Below, piece by piece: positions 34,689 through 44,729 of a DNA stretch of 64,000 nucleotides. The translations under genes and the position numbers were made by a program. The DNA is from Arabidopsis thaliana. Lineage: Eukaryota > Streptophyta > Magnoliopsida > Brassicales > Brassicaceae. Where the stretch lies: the NCBI RefSeq assembly GCF_000001735.4, contig NC_003070.9, forward strand, positions 3,844,001 through 3,908,000. Reading direction: 5' to 3'. Each line of letters starts with the position of its first letter. The stretch's first letter is position 1. The notes beneath the pieces were generated by a model. That model ran no database searches, was not told the DNA's origin, and saw nothing but the letters and a program-made list of their open reading frames with translations.

Positions 34689-36286
34689 TTAAGCCCAAGG
34701 GCTAATGGAACACTCCCAAGGAAGAGTAGGGAACCTCTCACTGTCTTTGCAATAATCGTATACGACGAGATTACGCTGCACCCACGCATAATCCATCTTC
34801 TGTGTCTTGGACAAATGCCACGCGTCGTACTGATCCCACCAATTCTCTGTTGTGGTAGAGACGCATGCAGGGAATGGATCCTTCCAACGGCAGCCTTCGA
34901 CGGCGAAGTCCTTGTAAGAAGAGACGAATGGAGCTTTTTTCCAGTCAGTCTTCTCCAGACCACCACGTGTAGCCCAATCGTCAGCGTTCCAAATGCTGGA
35001 GAACAAGTACATCGGCTTCTGGTTCGGGAAGAAGTCGTTGTTTGGTACCTTATCACTGTTCTTGTATACTCGAATTGGTACCCTATCCACGAAGAACCTG
35101 GTTTGGATTGGATTAAACCGGGTTATGCATTGTACCAATCGATAAAATTAGCTTTGATTGACCAATTCGGTTCGAGTTGGTCTAGTTTGAGTTCTTTAAA
35201 GTTTGGTTAAGATAGGCTTGCTTTGGTCGGTTTGAACTTTAAACCAGATTGGAATTTTTGTGTCGGTCGAAATTTGAATCTGCACCATTTAAGTTTTCTC
35301 AAAGCTAAACGTAAGAAAACAGGATTGAACCTATTGTGAAATTAATCTGTAAACTGAATTATGTTATTGTGAGTGGAATGTTGGTTCTAACTTCGAACCG
35401 ATCATAAACCTAAGGTTCCGGTTTCTACCCAAAATTCCCGGTACAGTTCGTGGTATCTCTATATATGTAGCCAACTAACCATTAGCCAAGATCAAGAGAG
35501 GACTTACACAAGCTGGTGGTTATTCCAAAGAATTGAGTAGGTGTGATAATCCTTGGTCGGGTCGAACCAGAGGGAATGTCGCATCTCCCGATTCCCGGTT
35601 CCGTTCTTATACACATTGGTCTGAATAATGTAAGGCTGTCCGGTTCGGTTCCCTAGAAATTCGAAATCTATCTCGTCTCTCTCCGGTCCTGCCCCATTCT
35701 CCGAACACATCTGCTCAACCAAATTTAATCTAAAATAATTAATACAAAACAAAATCATTGGTTATCTTCTTTACAAAATTGAAACATTAAATAAGAACGA
35801 CGGCTCACGTAGTAAGCGGTGACGACGCCGGCGGAGTCGCCTCCGACGAGCTTTAGCTTCATACTAAACCATCCGAATCTATACATGTGCTTTGTCTGAA
35901 ATCCACATCCTGTTTTATTTTTTATCCAATCAGAATATTTAAACTTTCGATATAATAATCAAGAGACTAAGTTAAAAAATGTCATGTAGATTTAAGTAGG
36001 AACAGAGTAAGTATCAGTGTAATTTCGAAAGACTAGAACGGCATTGATCCTAAACCGGAAGCAAACTGGATTTGAACGTACCGGTGTCGTTATCTAAGGA
36101 AAGATTCCAGATCTCTCCATCATCGGAAGTCGTGAAGTGATTTTCAGACCACATAATGTTGAAATTATCTTCAAACGATTGTGTCGGTGTTGCTGCGATA
36201 GAGGACGACGCCATTAGAGCCGTCATGAACAAGAACAGAGCCGTCATGGCAGAACAGCTCGTTATGATCCTCCTTTCCGTCTCCAT
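34689..36286 (-). CDS. XTH8: Xyloglucan endotransglucosylase/hydrolase
   Basis: Four exons: 36082-36286, 35809-35909, 35508-35710 and 34689-35097, giving 305 residues from the first ATG; a Met at residue 14 would give 292 and an equally good signal peptide. The signal peptide ends near SSSIAATP. The GH16 catalytic motif is complete at residues 114-122, DEIDFEFLG, with nucleophile Glu115 and acid/base Glu119, followed directly by the conserved N-glycosylation site NRT. The XET_C domain ([10 protein letters not shown] to FPTLPWEC) closes the protein with its cysteine pairs. The enzyme cuts and rejoins xyloglucan chains in the cell wall, where it acts after secretion. Symbol from memory (At1g11545). 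Confidence 0.94.
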
Positions 36287-37526
36287 TGGTTGTCTCTACT
36301 TCGAATATTTCGAAGAGAGAGAGAGAGAGAGGTAATGCAATCTACACTTGTTCCGTGAGTGAGAAGAGTATAGAGCTTTCTTGCTTTTATTATAAAGACC
36401 GGGGAAATGACTGTTTTGACCATTAATAATTCTTTTAATATGCTATTGCGTTTAGACTTTTGATACGGTTTTTTTTCTAAGATTTTCATGTAATAATGAT
36501 GTTTACGATAATTTGTAAAAGAAAGCAAAAAGGGTAAATGAAAAAGTTTAATTAAAGAAAACTAACAGTAAAACTCAATGATTTTTATGTTAATCAAGTG
36601 TAAACTGTTTGGTTATAATACACACGGTTTAGCTAATTAAAAGCCGACCGGTTTATTCATTAAGTTGCTGAGATAGGTCATTTGAACCATATTGATGAGC
36701 TAGCAAGGGTACTATAGGAAATATAGAAAACAACAGCAGAACATGGAGAATTGGATCTCCAGGCTGCCACCAAGTGGAAGTGGGATCCATAGAAATGTTC
36801 ATGTAAAAGCAAAACCAAAAACATTATTTAACTCTGTACTTTAATTCTTTGGTTAATCTTCACTTAGTAAATCTGATATGGGAATATGTCTAACAAAACC
36901 CAAATAATATAGGCGAACATGCTTCGGAACATAATATTTTGTTCAACAAAAGAAAGAGTTTGCCTTGCCTCTCTCATATTTTGTTAGCCCAAGACAAGGC
37001 ACGTGAAACAAGCACGTTATGAATAAGAAAGCAGGGAAATAATACACCTGGAGTTACTAAATTATTAGGTTGACAAAGATTAGTTTATTGGATTGTCTCT
37101 TGCATAATCCGGTATTCTTACATTTTTACATAATTACTATTTTTTGTATGGATATGAATGTTTCAGATCTAAGATTGTAGACTGAGGTTTATATAATACC
37201 ACAAGTATATGCAACTCGACCTTGTTACTTTAGACTATAATAGAGTAGTATTAAGATTATGATAATGACAAAAATGATTTCTTATACATTAATAATACCA
37301 TTTAAATGATTTACGAGCGATGAAATAAATATGCATGGTCTAGTTTTATGTAAACTCTCTAATCCATGTATGAGTCTCTCTTTTTTGTATTACTAAGTGG
37401 TTTCTCATATGTTTCCTGTAAAAGAATCTCAACTTGTCGGCATGTCGGTCCTAATAAGAGAAACCAGAAGTGATCATCAATTTTATTGTTAATTATAGAA
37501 TGTTTAAGTTTCACATATCATACAAC

Positions 37527-37528
<2 letters not shown>
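36287..37528. other. Intergenic region between XTH8 and tRNA-Leu
   Basis: Begins with the XTH8 leader, including a (GA)n run at 36312-36331, then AT-rich sequence without a credible gene. Confidence 0.5.

Positions 37529-37608
<80 letters not shown>
37529..37608 (+). tRNA. tRNA-Leu (anticodon TAG)
   Basis: The 80-nt sequence folds into a full cloverleaf with a long variable arm. Acceptor arm GACAGTT pairs with AGCTGTC (one G-T), the anticodon stem is CCAGA/TCTGG with loop TTTAGGC (anticodon TAG, 34-36), and GGTTCAAATCC is the T loop and B box. The A-box region TGGCCGAGTGG is standard for leucine tRNA. No intron and no encoded CCA. A CAA sits just upstream (37524-37528 region) and T-runs (TTTCTTTTCCTTTTTTT) follow within 10-30 bp as Pol III terminator. 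Confidence 0.97.
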
Positions 37609-37609
<1 letters not shown>

Positions 37610-37787
37610 TTTCTTTTCCTTTTTTTCCCTTCTTTAAAACTAAACCCTCTAACTCATCAAGAAGGTTCAATCAAACCTATAAACACCTAGAATTTTGAAC
37701 AGTTCTTCACTTCTCCAGTATTTCCCGGCAATTCCAGATCTCTCTATCTCCTTTCTTCTTCAAATCCAATCAGAGAGTGATCTAAAA

Positions 37788-38819
37788 ATGGTGATTCAAA
37801 CGAATCTCTCATATCGTTTCTTCATCTTAATTGTGTTTTTATTTACCCTAGCGAATCCAAAATCAGATTCAGATCTCAAAAACGAACTAGTCTCCCTCCG
37901 ATCAACCGCCGAATCAGGCGTGATCTCCTTCAACAACGACGACGTTTCCAAATTCATAACCTCCGTATCCACTCCTAGACCTTACTCACTCATCATCTTC
38001 TTCGACGCCGTTCATCTCCACGGCAATAGCCAGCTACGTCTTCCAGAGTTCCGCCGCGAATTCAGACTCGTCTCCGCCACTTTCATCACCAACAACAACA
38101 ATGAATCTAACGGCACAAAGCTCTTCTTCTGCGAGATCGAATCAACTCACTCCGAGGCTTCTTTCCGCCGCTTCGCCGTCGAGTCACTACCACACATTTC
38201 CCTCGTTAGCCCCACGACAGAGAATTTAACAGAATCAGATCAAATGGACGGTGGAGATTTCACTGGATTAGCCGAATCAATGGCAGAGTTCGTCGAACGT
38301 CAAACAAAACTCACCGTTTGTTCAATCCAACGACCACCACTCATATCAAAGACACAAATCGGAATCATCGTTGCTATAATCATAATCTCGACTCCGATTC
38401 TCATCAAGAAGATTCTAAAAGGAGAAACACTTCTCCATGACCATAGAATCTGGTTAGTTGGCGCGGTTTTCGTCTACTTCTTCAGCGTCTCGGGGACAAT
38501 GCATAACATCATTAGAGAAATGCCAATGTATATCAAAGATTATGAAGATTCAAGTAAGTTTGTTTTCTTTATAGAAGAATCAGAGATGCAGCTTGGAGCA
38601 GAAGGTTTCTTTGTAGGGTTTTTGTATACTGTTGTTGGATTGCTTTTGGCGTTTGTTACTAATGTAGTTGTACGAGTCAAGAAACTCGATGAGCAAAGGA
38701 TGGCTATGCTTTTGGCTCTGTCTATATCGTTTTGGGCTGTGAGGAAAGTTGTTTACTTGGATAATTGGAAGACTGGTTATGAAATTTACCCATATTGGCC
38801 ATCGAGTTGGCGGGGATGA
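37788..38819 (+). CDS. OST3B: Oligosaccharyltransferase subunit OST3/OST6 family
   Basis: Intronless, 343 residues. I chose the ATG at 37788 because it begins a good signal peptide (FFILIVFLFTLANPKSDS); an upstream in-frame ATG at 37695 adds 31 residues of poor leader. A lumenal thioredoxin-like domain occupies about residues 30-195 (SLIIFFDAVHLH, LPEFRREFRLVSATF), followed by four membrane helices (QIGIIVAIIIISTPILI onward). The subunit belongs to the ER oligosaccharyltransferase complex for N-glycosylation. Only two cysteines occur and there is no CxxC, so the redox function of yeast Ost3/Ost6 is not possible here. From order: At1g11560, the paralogue of OST3A (At1g61790). Confidence 0.93.
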   Translation: MVIQTNLSYRFFILIVFLFTLANPKSDSDLKNELVSLRSTAESGVISFNNDDVSKFITSVSTPRPYSLIIFFDAVHLHGNSQLRLPEFRREFRLVSATFITNNNNESNGTKLFFCEIESTHSEASFRRFAVESLPHISLVSPTTENLTESDQMDGGDFTGLAESMAEFVERQTKLTVCSIQRPPLISKTQIGIIVAIIIISTPILIKKILKGETLLHDHRIWLVGAVFVYFFSVSGTMHNIIREMPMYIKDYEDSSKFVFFIEESEMQLGAEGFFVGFLYTVVGLLLAFVTNVVVRVKKLDEQRMAMLLALSISFWAVRKVVYLDNWKTGYEIYPYWPSSWRG

Positions 38820-39279
38820 GTGATCTTCACGTAAGGTTAGTTTTTCAAGATTGTGGAACTGATTAGTTAGTGTTTTGGCTTTCAATACTTGAACATGCAT
38901 ATAGCCAAGTTTATAGTTTAAAGATTCAATAATTGCAGTTTAGGATTCACGAATTTGTGCTAACTAGAGGAATGATTGCTCGAAGACTTATAATGCTTAT
39001 GGTGTTGCTTTGCATCCATTGAGAAAGAGTACTCTACCAAATAATCGTTGCTTTACTATGTGTGAAGGTTTGGAAAAAGATTGTATGCAATACTTGACCC
39101 ACAAGAAACCTTCTTAAAAGTGAAAAGATTCTCTCTTTGTTCTTTTCTTCCAGCTTTGTTTAAAGTTAAGCATCTAATTCCTTCACACCCTAGAATTTAA
39201 TTACTTAAGAGAGCTCATGTTAATATTACTACTGTTTGGTTTTGCTAAGAAAATCAATTTTATTTTGGAAATTTTGACT
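38820..39279. other. Intergenic between OST3B and NTF2-like gene
   Basis: 3' region of OST3B and the upstream region of the next gene. No gene seen. Confidence 0.5.
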
Positions 39280-39956
39280 ATGGCAGAGACAAATAAAGGA
39301 ATTGAAGAAGAAGTGGCAAGTGCTTTTGTGAATCACTACTACCATCTCTTTGACAACGATCGATCATCGCTTTCTTCTCTCTACAATCCCACCTCTTTGC
39401 TCACTTTTGAAGGCCAAACGATCTACGGCGTGGATAACATCTCCAATAAGCTTAAACAACTTCCGTTCGATCAATGCCATCATTTGATCAGCACCGTCGA
39501 TTCTCAGCCGTCTTCAATGGCCGGTGGATGTGGTGGAATCCTAGTTTTTGTGAGCGGTAGCATCCAATTACATGGAGAGGATCATCCTCTTAGGTTTAGC
39601 CAGGTCTATCTCTTATCTATTTGTAATCGATTCGAAGGTTTCATTTGGTTAAAACAATCTTAGGTTTAGCTTAATCGATTTGCATAAAACAAAATGTTAT
39701 TTTCATTGTTTTCTAGTTTCCATCGGTTTATCTTGGACCCCCGCTATAACAATCTTCAATTTTTAATGTTGTTACTAAATTATATGAATCAAACTATAAG
39801 CTATATAGTATGAGCCTGTATTATTTTATTTTTGTTGGATTTTTAGCTGACTTGAATAATAACATTATTTATTAATTGCAGACGTTTCACTTGATTCCGG
39901 TTCTGCAAGGAAGTTTCTTCGTCCAAAATGAGATGTTTCGGCTCAACTATGGTTGA
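39280..39956 (+). CDS. NTL: NTF2-like nuclear transport factor
   Basis: Two exons, 39280-39603 and 39882-39956, encoding 132 residues, about the full NTF2 length. The fold can be followed from VASAFVNHYYHLFDNDRSSL through SLLTFEGQTIYG, NISNKLKQLPFDQCHH, the GGILVFVSGSIQL strand and FSQTFHLIPVLQGSFFVQNE to the end FRLNYG. NTF2 imports RanGDP into the nucleus by binding FxFG nucleoporins. The ATG at 39280 (MAETNKGIEEE) is preferred to an in-frame ATG 63 bp upstream with a hydrophobic run foreign to the family. If intron 1 is retained the protein gains an odd tail. Symbol from memory (At1g11570). Confidence 0.93.
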
Positions 39957-40454
39957 ACTTATTATAACTTTAATGTTTGTAATCGATTGATCTCTCTTAT
40001 ACGCCGAAATCCAACTGATAATGTAGTCAAATATTTTATGAAAATCTATCGTTTATCTTGACTAGTAAAACATATTGACTTTTTCTGTTATTTTCATATA
40101 TGTAAACAAGTTTCGAGTTATTGAAAAACATTCGGCAATTATAGATTGGAAAAATCCATACAATATAAGACTATTAGTGAACGTAGATTCACATGATCCA
40201 CTTTTTTAAAAAAAGCCGAATAAGACTTTTCTCTGCTCTCATATAATCTCGTCCACTCAATAGTTATTAAAAATAGGGATATCTCTGTGTATTTTAAAAA
40301 TAGTGAAAATTGACGAAAAAATCGAACAAATATGAGGCTACTACTATCTTTTGACTCTTGACCATTCTCTTTTACTCAAAAACATTTCCTTCTCTTCCAC
40401 GAAACCATTTTTCTCTCTCTCCCTTTTCCTGATCAACTTCTCACGAACTACAAT
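39957..40454. other. Intergenic region
   Basis: AT-rich. The last 60 bp are CT-rich and look like the 5' leader of the peptide gene. Nothing else recognised. Confidence 0.5.
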
Positions 40455-40724
40455 ATGAAGAACCGGAGCAAAAACTTAGCCACCCTGAGTTTGATGATAA
40501 TTACGTTATTGACATGGTCGGATATCGTAGTAGGACAAGAAGCACTACTAGGAAAGAAAGTATTGCCGCTATGCCACAGAGAATGTATGCCAATATGCAT
40601 GAAAGTGATCGAAGCCACGCAAGACATTTGCGAACCTGCATGCCAATCTGGTTGTCTTCAGCTTCAAGGTAGAGGCACCGGACTTTCAGCTTCCGATCAA
40701 GGAGTCGATATGGTCATTGCATAA
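40455..40724 (+). CDS. Small secreted cysteine-rich peptide (thionin-like)
   Basis: Intronless, 89 residues. A signal peptide (LATLSLMIITLLTW core) with likely cleavage after VVG precedes a short mature peptide with exactly six cysteines at 40, 44, 48, 59, 63 and 67. The spacing C-X3-C-X3-C-X10-C-X3-C-X3-C is symmetric and would place three cysteines on the same face of each of two helices, as in helical-hairpin peptides. I recall plant thionin-family annotations for such loci (about At1g11572). The role could be defence or signalling; neither can be shown. A CT-rich leader lies just upstream. Confidence 0.75.
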   Translation: MKNRSKNLATLSLMIITLLTWSDIVVGQEALLGKKVLPLCHRECMPICMKVIEATQDICEPACQSGCLQLQGRGTGLSASDQGVDMVIA

Positions 40725-42103
40725 ATTAATATCTTTACCGGAAAAAGAAATCAAGATTTTGATATTACCAACATAGTTGCTTGATGTCGTTCACATGAAT
40801 AGATTGTAAAATAGGGTTTCATATTTTGTATGATAAATGCATCATCCAATCCCTCCAAAACTAAAACAAAATGTAGTTAATCTACAGAATCCGACATCGT
40901 ATACAATTTTTGTTTTTATAATTCATGGGGACAAGAAGAAGATCCCTTATGTGTTCGTCTCTTTATCTCATGATCAATCCTAAGATCATTTTAATTTATT
41001 AAATAAAATTACAGGTTAGCTTACAAACAAACAGTATATATATTGATACAAATCCAACGTCAGAAGAATTCATAAATAAATATCGATCGAGTGAGAGACA
41101 GTTTATAGTTCTTCTGAATTATTTTTGCAACAAAAACATAACAAAAATTATTCGTCACAGGGGTTATGACATTTAGCAAAAAAAATTACTTTGTCATAAC
41201 CAAGTTATCTTTATCTCCGTTGTTATTTTAAATTGAAAAAAATGGATGACATACTAGTAATCTAGTATTTTCATAATTTTCAATCAATATGTATTCATTG
41301 ATCGTTTAGGATAATGTTCAATTCTGGAATTTTGAACAATCATATAGCTCGTTAAACACACACAGAAAACAAATGGCTAGTAAATAAAACGATATGTCCA
41401 AAATATTCTTGCCATATTAAATTTAAAATATTTTGAATTTATTTGTCTGAGATGTTTATCCCCAAGCCCCCAGCTCTATACTAAGATAATGAAAAGAATA
41501 TGGCCACCAATTATGCATTGCTTAGAATAATCGCACCAGTTGCGTCGTCTGTAAATGCATCAACTACAGCCTGAAAGAAAAAAAAGTGAAACTTAAAATT
41601 TTCAGAAAAGTACATAGGATTAACTTTGAATTATATATTTTGGGACCATTTTCTACAAATACAACATATTTATTTGACATAAAATAGTGAAGCATACATT
41701 TTTTTTTTTACGAGAAGTCTGTATTATTGATGATAAAAGTAGTGTTTTAATCATTGAAAATTCAACTAAATTGAGAAAAGTGCATCTAGAATTTTTATTT
41801 TCTTTCTTACTTTAGTGGACATATCCCTTTGGAAATTGAATACTATAAAAGAATGACCCTAGTGGCCCGGACAATAACAAAGTTAGAAAACAAGAAAATT
41901 ATAATTAATTTACACTTGTAGATCGTATACTATAATTTACACTAGCAGACAGTCACAAACGTCGAGGACAATAAACTATCACTAAAAACTAAAAAGTAAA
42001 TAAAATTAAGGAGAAAACAAAAATAAAATAAAATATTCTGCATATTTTTATCAATAATAGCAAATCACACAGTACGAGTCAAATGGATCAGACAAGTGAT
42101 CTC

Positions 42104-42149
42104 AAACTCGGGAAGAAAATTTAGCAAAAAAAAAAACTCGGGAAGAAAA
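42104..42149 (+). repeat. A-run micro-insertion with 16-bp direct repeat
   Basis: AAACTCGGGAAGAAAA at 42104-42119 is repeated at 42134-42149. Between them are 14 bp, TTTAGC followed by A's. Confidence 0.8.
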
Positions 42150-42270
42150 ATTGATAGGAGACAAATATAACTAAAATAAAATAAAGACAAATCAAAATTT
42201 TAAAGTATTTTCTTTAACATTTACAAAAATAATCGAAGTTTAAGGATTTTATAGTTTCTATCATATGTAG

Positions 42271-42315
42271 ACGCACAAGTGAAAGAAAAAAAAAAAAAAA
42301 AAAAACGCACAAGTG
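42271..42315 (+). repeat. A-run micro-insertion with 11-bp direct repeat
   Basis: ACGCACAAGTG at 42271-42281 is repeated at 42305-42315, with 23 bp between that are all A except one G. Confidence 0.8.
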
Positions 42316-42399
42316 GTATCATCCATTGTTCTTCGCAATCGAATCTCCAATATTTTATTTTTATTGTTTCTTAATTCTTAAAAATGGGTCGGGTTCCGG

Positions 42400-43560
42400 G
42401 CCGACTCCATCTACTCCAAAACCACATGTTAAAACCGTGCCACCACTCAGAGCTATTGTAGATCTCTTTTAACTTTTTCATAACACTTGTAGAAAAATAG
42501 GAAACGAATCTGGTTTAAAATGTTTTTTTTTTTTGGATAAATCTTCTTTATATGTTATTTAAGGTTAATTACAAAATAAGAATAAAACTTTTCGTTGTAT
42601 TTAGAAAAACTGAGTAGACATGGCTATATAACTAGTTATCGTCATCTGACCATTTTTTTTTTTTGGCTAATTATTATGTAACAAATAACAATATAGGAAG
42701 TTCTTACTTAACGATCAATATGGCTAAAAGATAATTGAATAAGCTAAAGTCGTTGGTTGATCTGATGAAATGGTTATTTCCTATAAATTCTATTGTTACG
42801 AAAACGTTTTAGAAAGAAGAACCGTTTAAAAGTTATCAATCAATAAAGCAATTAATCGAAACAGTTAAAGAAGACGATTAGAGAAAGTGACTGAAAGCAC
42901 TGCAAGATGGCAAATCTAGACAACGTTCTTTATCATATTTTTTTTTTTTGGATTAAATATGTTGAATTGGTGAAAAAATGCACATGTTTTTATCAGTCAT
43001 CGTTTTCCGCGCATCTCTAACATTTTCTTCATTGGTTTTTTTAACAGAAAATAAAATAAATAAAGCCAATTCCGTGTACTACATATAAGACCACATCTTT
43101 TACCAAGCCACCACTCCAACCCATTGCATGTCTCTTTAACCTTTAGTTAACATTCTTACTATAGAAAATTTCGAACTGATTAAGTCACAGAAAGTTTCAA
43201 AATGATTATACTTAATCAGTTTTAATTTCATTTTAAGTTAATAATATATATATTACGATAAGGATAAGGTTTAAAAAAAAAAAACAGAGTAGGTATAGAT
43301 AAATCAGATAATGACTGATACCACTTGTTATTTTTCATTGTAGCTATAGTCAAACGATATATTTTTGTGTTACTTTTTTGTTGTCAGTTATCTTTACTGG
43401 CTAATTATTACGATGTAAGTAAAAATAGGTATAGCCGAGTTCATACTTATAAGTCAATATTTCTAAAAGATAGTTTGAAAAGATCGATGAGCTAAATTCT
43501 TTAGTTTAACTGTTTAATAAAAAGTCATTGGTTGGTTGCGTTCAATGTAATGGTTATTTC
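42400..43560. repeat. Old, diverged direct duplication of non-coding DNA
   Basis: 42400-42780 and about 43065-43560 share an ordered series of matches: GCC(G/A)A(C/T)TCC start, ACCACAT, CCACCACTC, CTCTTTAAC-like block, TGGCTAATTATTA (42657 and 43399), TATTTCTAAAAGATA/TATGGCTAAAAGATA, and GTAATGGTTATTTC/GAAATGGTTATTTC at the end. Similarity is low between blocks, so the duplication is old. Confidence 0.6.
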
Positions 43561-44194
43561 TTTCGAAATCAATTTTTGGTTTATTCAGAAAGCATATGTA
43601 ACGTATATATTTTATAAAAGACATTACGTGAATATTTTTATAAAACAAAAAGCCATTATTAAGATGATATTACGTTACTTATTTAATTCAAACGTGAAAA
43701 GTACAAACTTTTTTACCGCGTGTTTATTGTCAATTTTTGCCACATAATTTAGCTATCTAGCAAATTTATATATATATTTTTTTTTATCACCATCACCAAA
43801 TATTAATGGTGGTATTTTTTAATAATAATTGATATACATCTTTGGTGGTTGTCAGAGATGAAAAACGCCAGTGATAGAAATCTATAGTTGTCGTCGTTAG
43901 TGTGTCGAGCGTCAATGGATCGGATCAGATGTAATGAATTTCAAACAACTGAATAAGATAGCTAGCACTTTATATTTTAGAAAACAAAATAGTTTAGGTG
44001 TAGACTCTTTTTTTTATATTAAAAATTGTTTTGCCACTGACTTAATAGAACACCAATTTGTCGTTTTTCTTTTTTCTTATATAGACGGAATCCCGTGAAT
44101 TCGTGAAAACACGTATATTTGTTCTTTTTAATAAATGTGGATAACTTTTAACAGATTGATGGGGAACATGGTCTTTGTTAATTCAGTATCTCGT

Positions 44195-44236
44195 AAATTT
44201 GGTCATGTAGTTATCAAAAAAAAAATTTGGTCATGT
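44195..44236 (+). repeat. A-run micro-insertion with 14-bp direct repeat
   Basis: AAATTTGGTCATGT at 44195-44208 is repeated at 44223-44236. The 14-bp insert is AGTTATC followed by A's. Confidence 0.8.
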
Positions 44237-44729
44237 GTACGTTTTATTATATGAATAGTATTGCGATTTCAATCTGTTAACGTTATCTATCAAATATTAT
44301 ATTTCAAGAATGTAAAGTTTCACACATACGTCATTTGGTTTACATGATTTTAATCAAATAATTTTTTTAAATTTTTTTTTAGTAATTAAAATTTACGATA
44401 AAAAAGAATTGTCGTCATAATATAAATAAAAATTGGATATGCTAATTTGGTTATATGAGTGCTTCTCTATATTTTTAATTCGAGTGCTGGGCAAAACAAG
44501 AGTCAACATGTTCATTTAATTTGCTTTTAAAAAAAAGACAAGCACATTGTTTTACATTAATTTATAGAGTATTTGGTGCAATGATAATGAAAAAGCATGT
44601 GCAAAGAAAAGGAAATCATAGCACTTCCTCATGTACTCCACTCACTAGCGTTTTCTATAAAATGTCATGATTTGCGGTAGTGAAAGGCCAACACAAAGAA
44701 TCATTTTACCTCTAAAGCCAAAGACCAAC

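Larger units (their letters stand above)
40725..44729. other. 4-kb AT-rich gene-poor region with small repeats
   Basis: No credible gene. It contains three of the A-run micro-insertions (separately listed), an old non-coding duplication (42400-43560) and a 10-bp perfect inverted repeat, GGTTATGACA at 41162-41171 and its complement near 41192-41201. Many T-runs followed by GG occur (42519, 42650, 42937). The last 90 bp are the PMEPCRA promoter and leader (TATAAAA at 44655-44661). Confidence 0.6.

Noticed and set aside
41161-41201. Perfect 10-bp inverted repeat with an A-rich loop
   Set aside because: Too short and isolated to call an element or terminator; expected occasionally in AT-rich DNA.
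42515-42955. T-runs followed by GG (42519, 42650, 42937) as reverse-oriented members of the micro-insertion class
   Set aside because: No direct repeats flank them, and comparison with the old duplicate suggests simple T-run growth at one of them.
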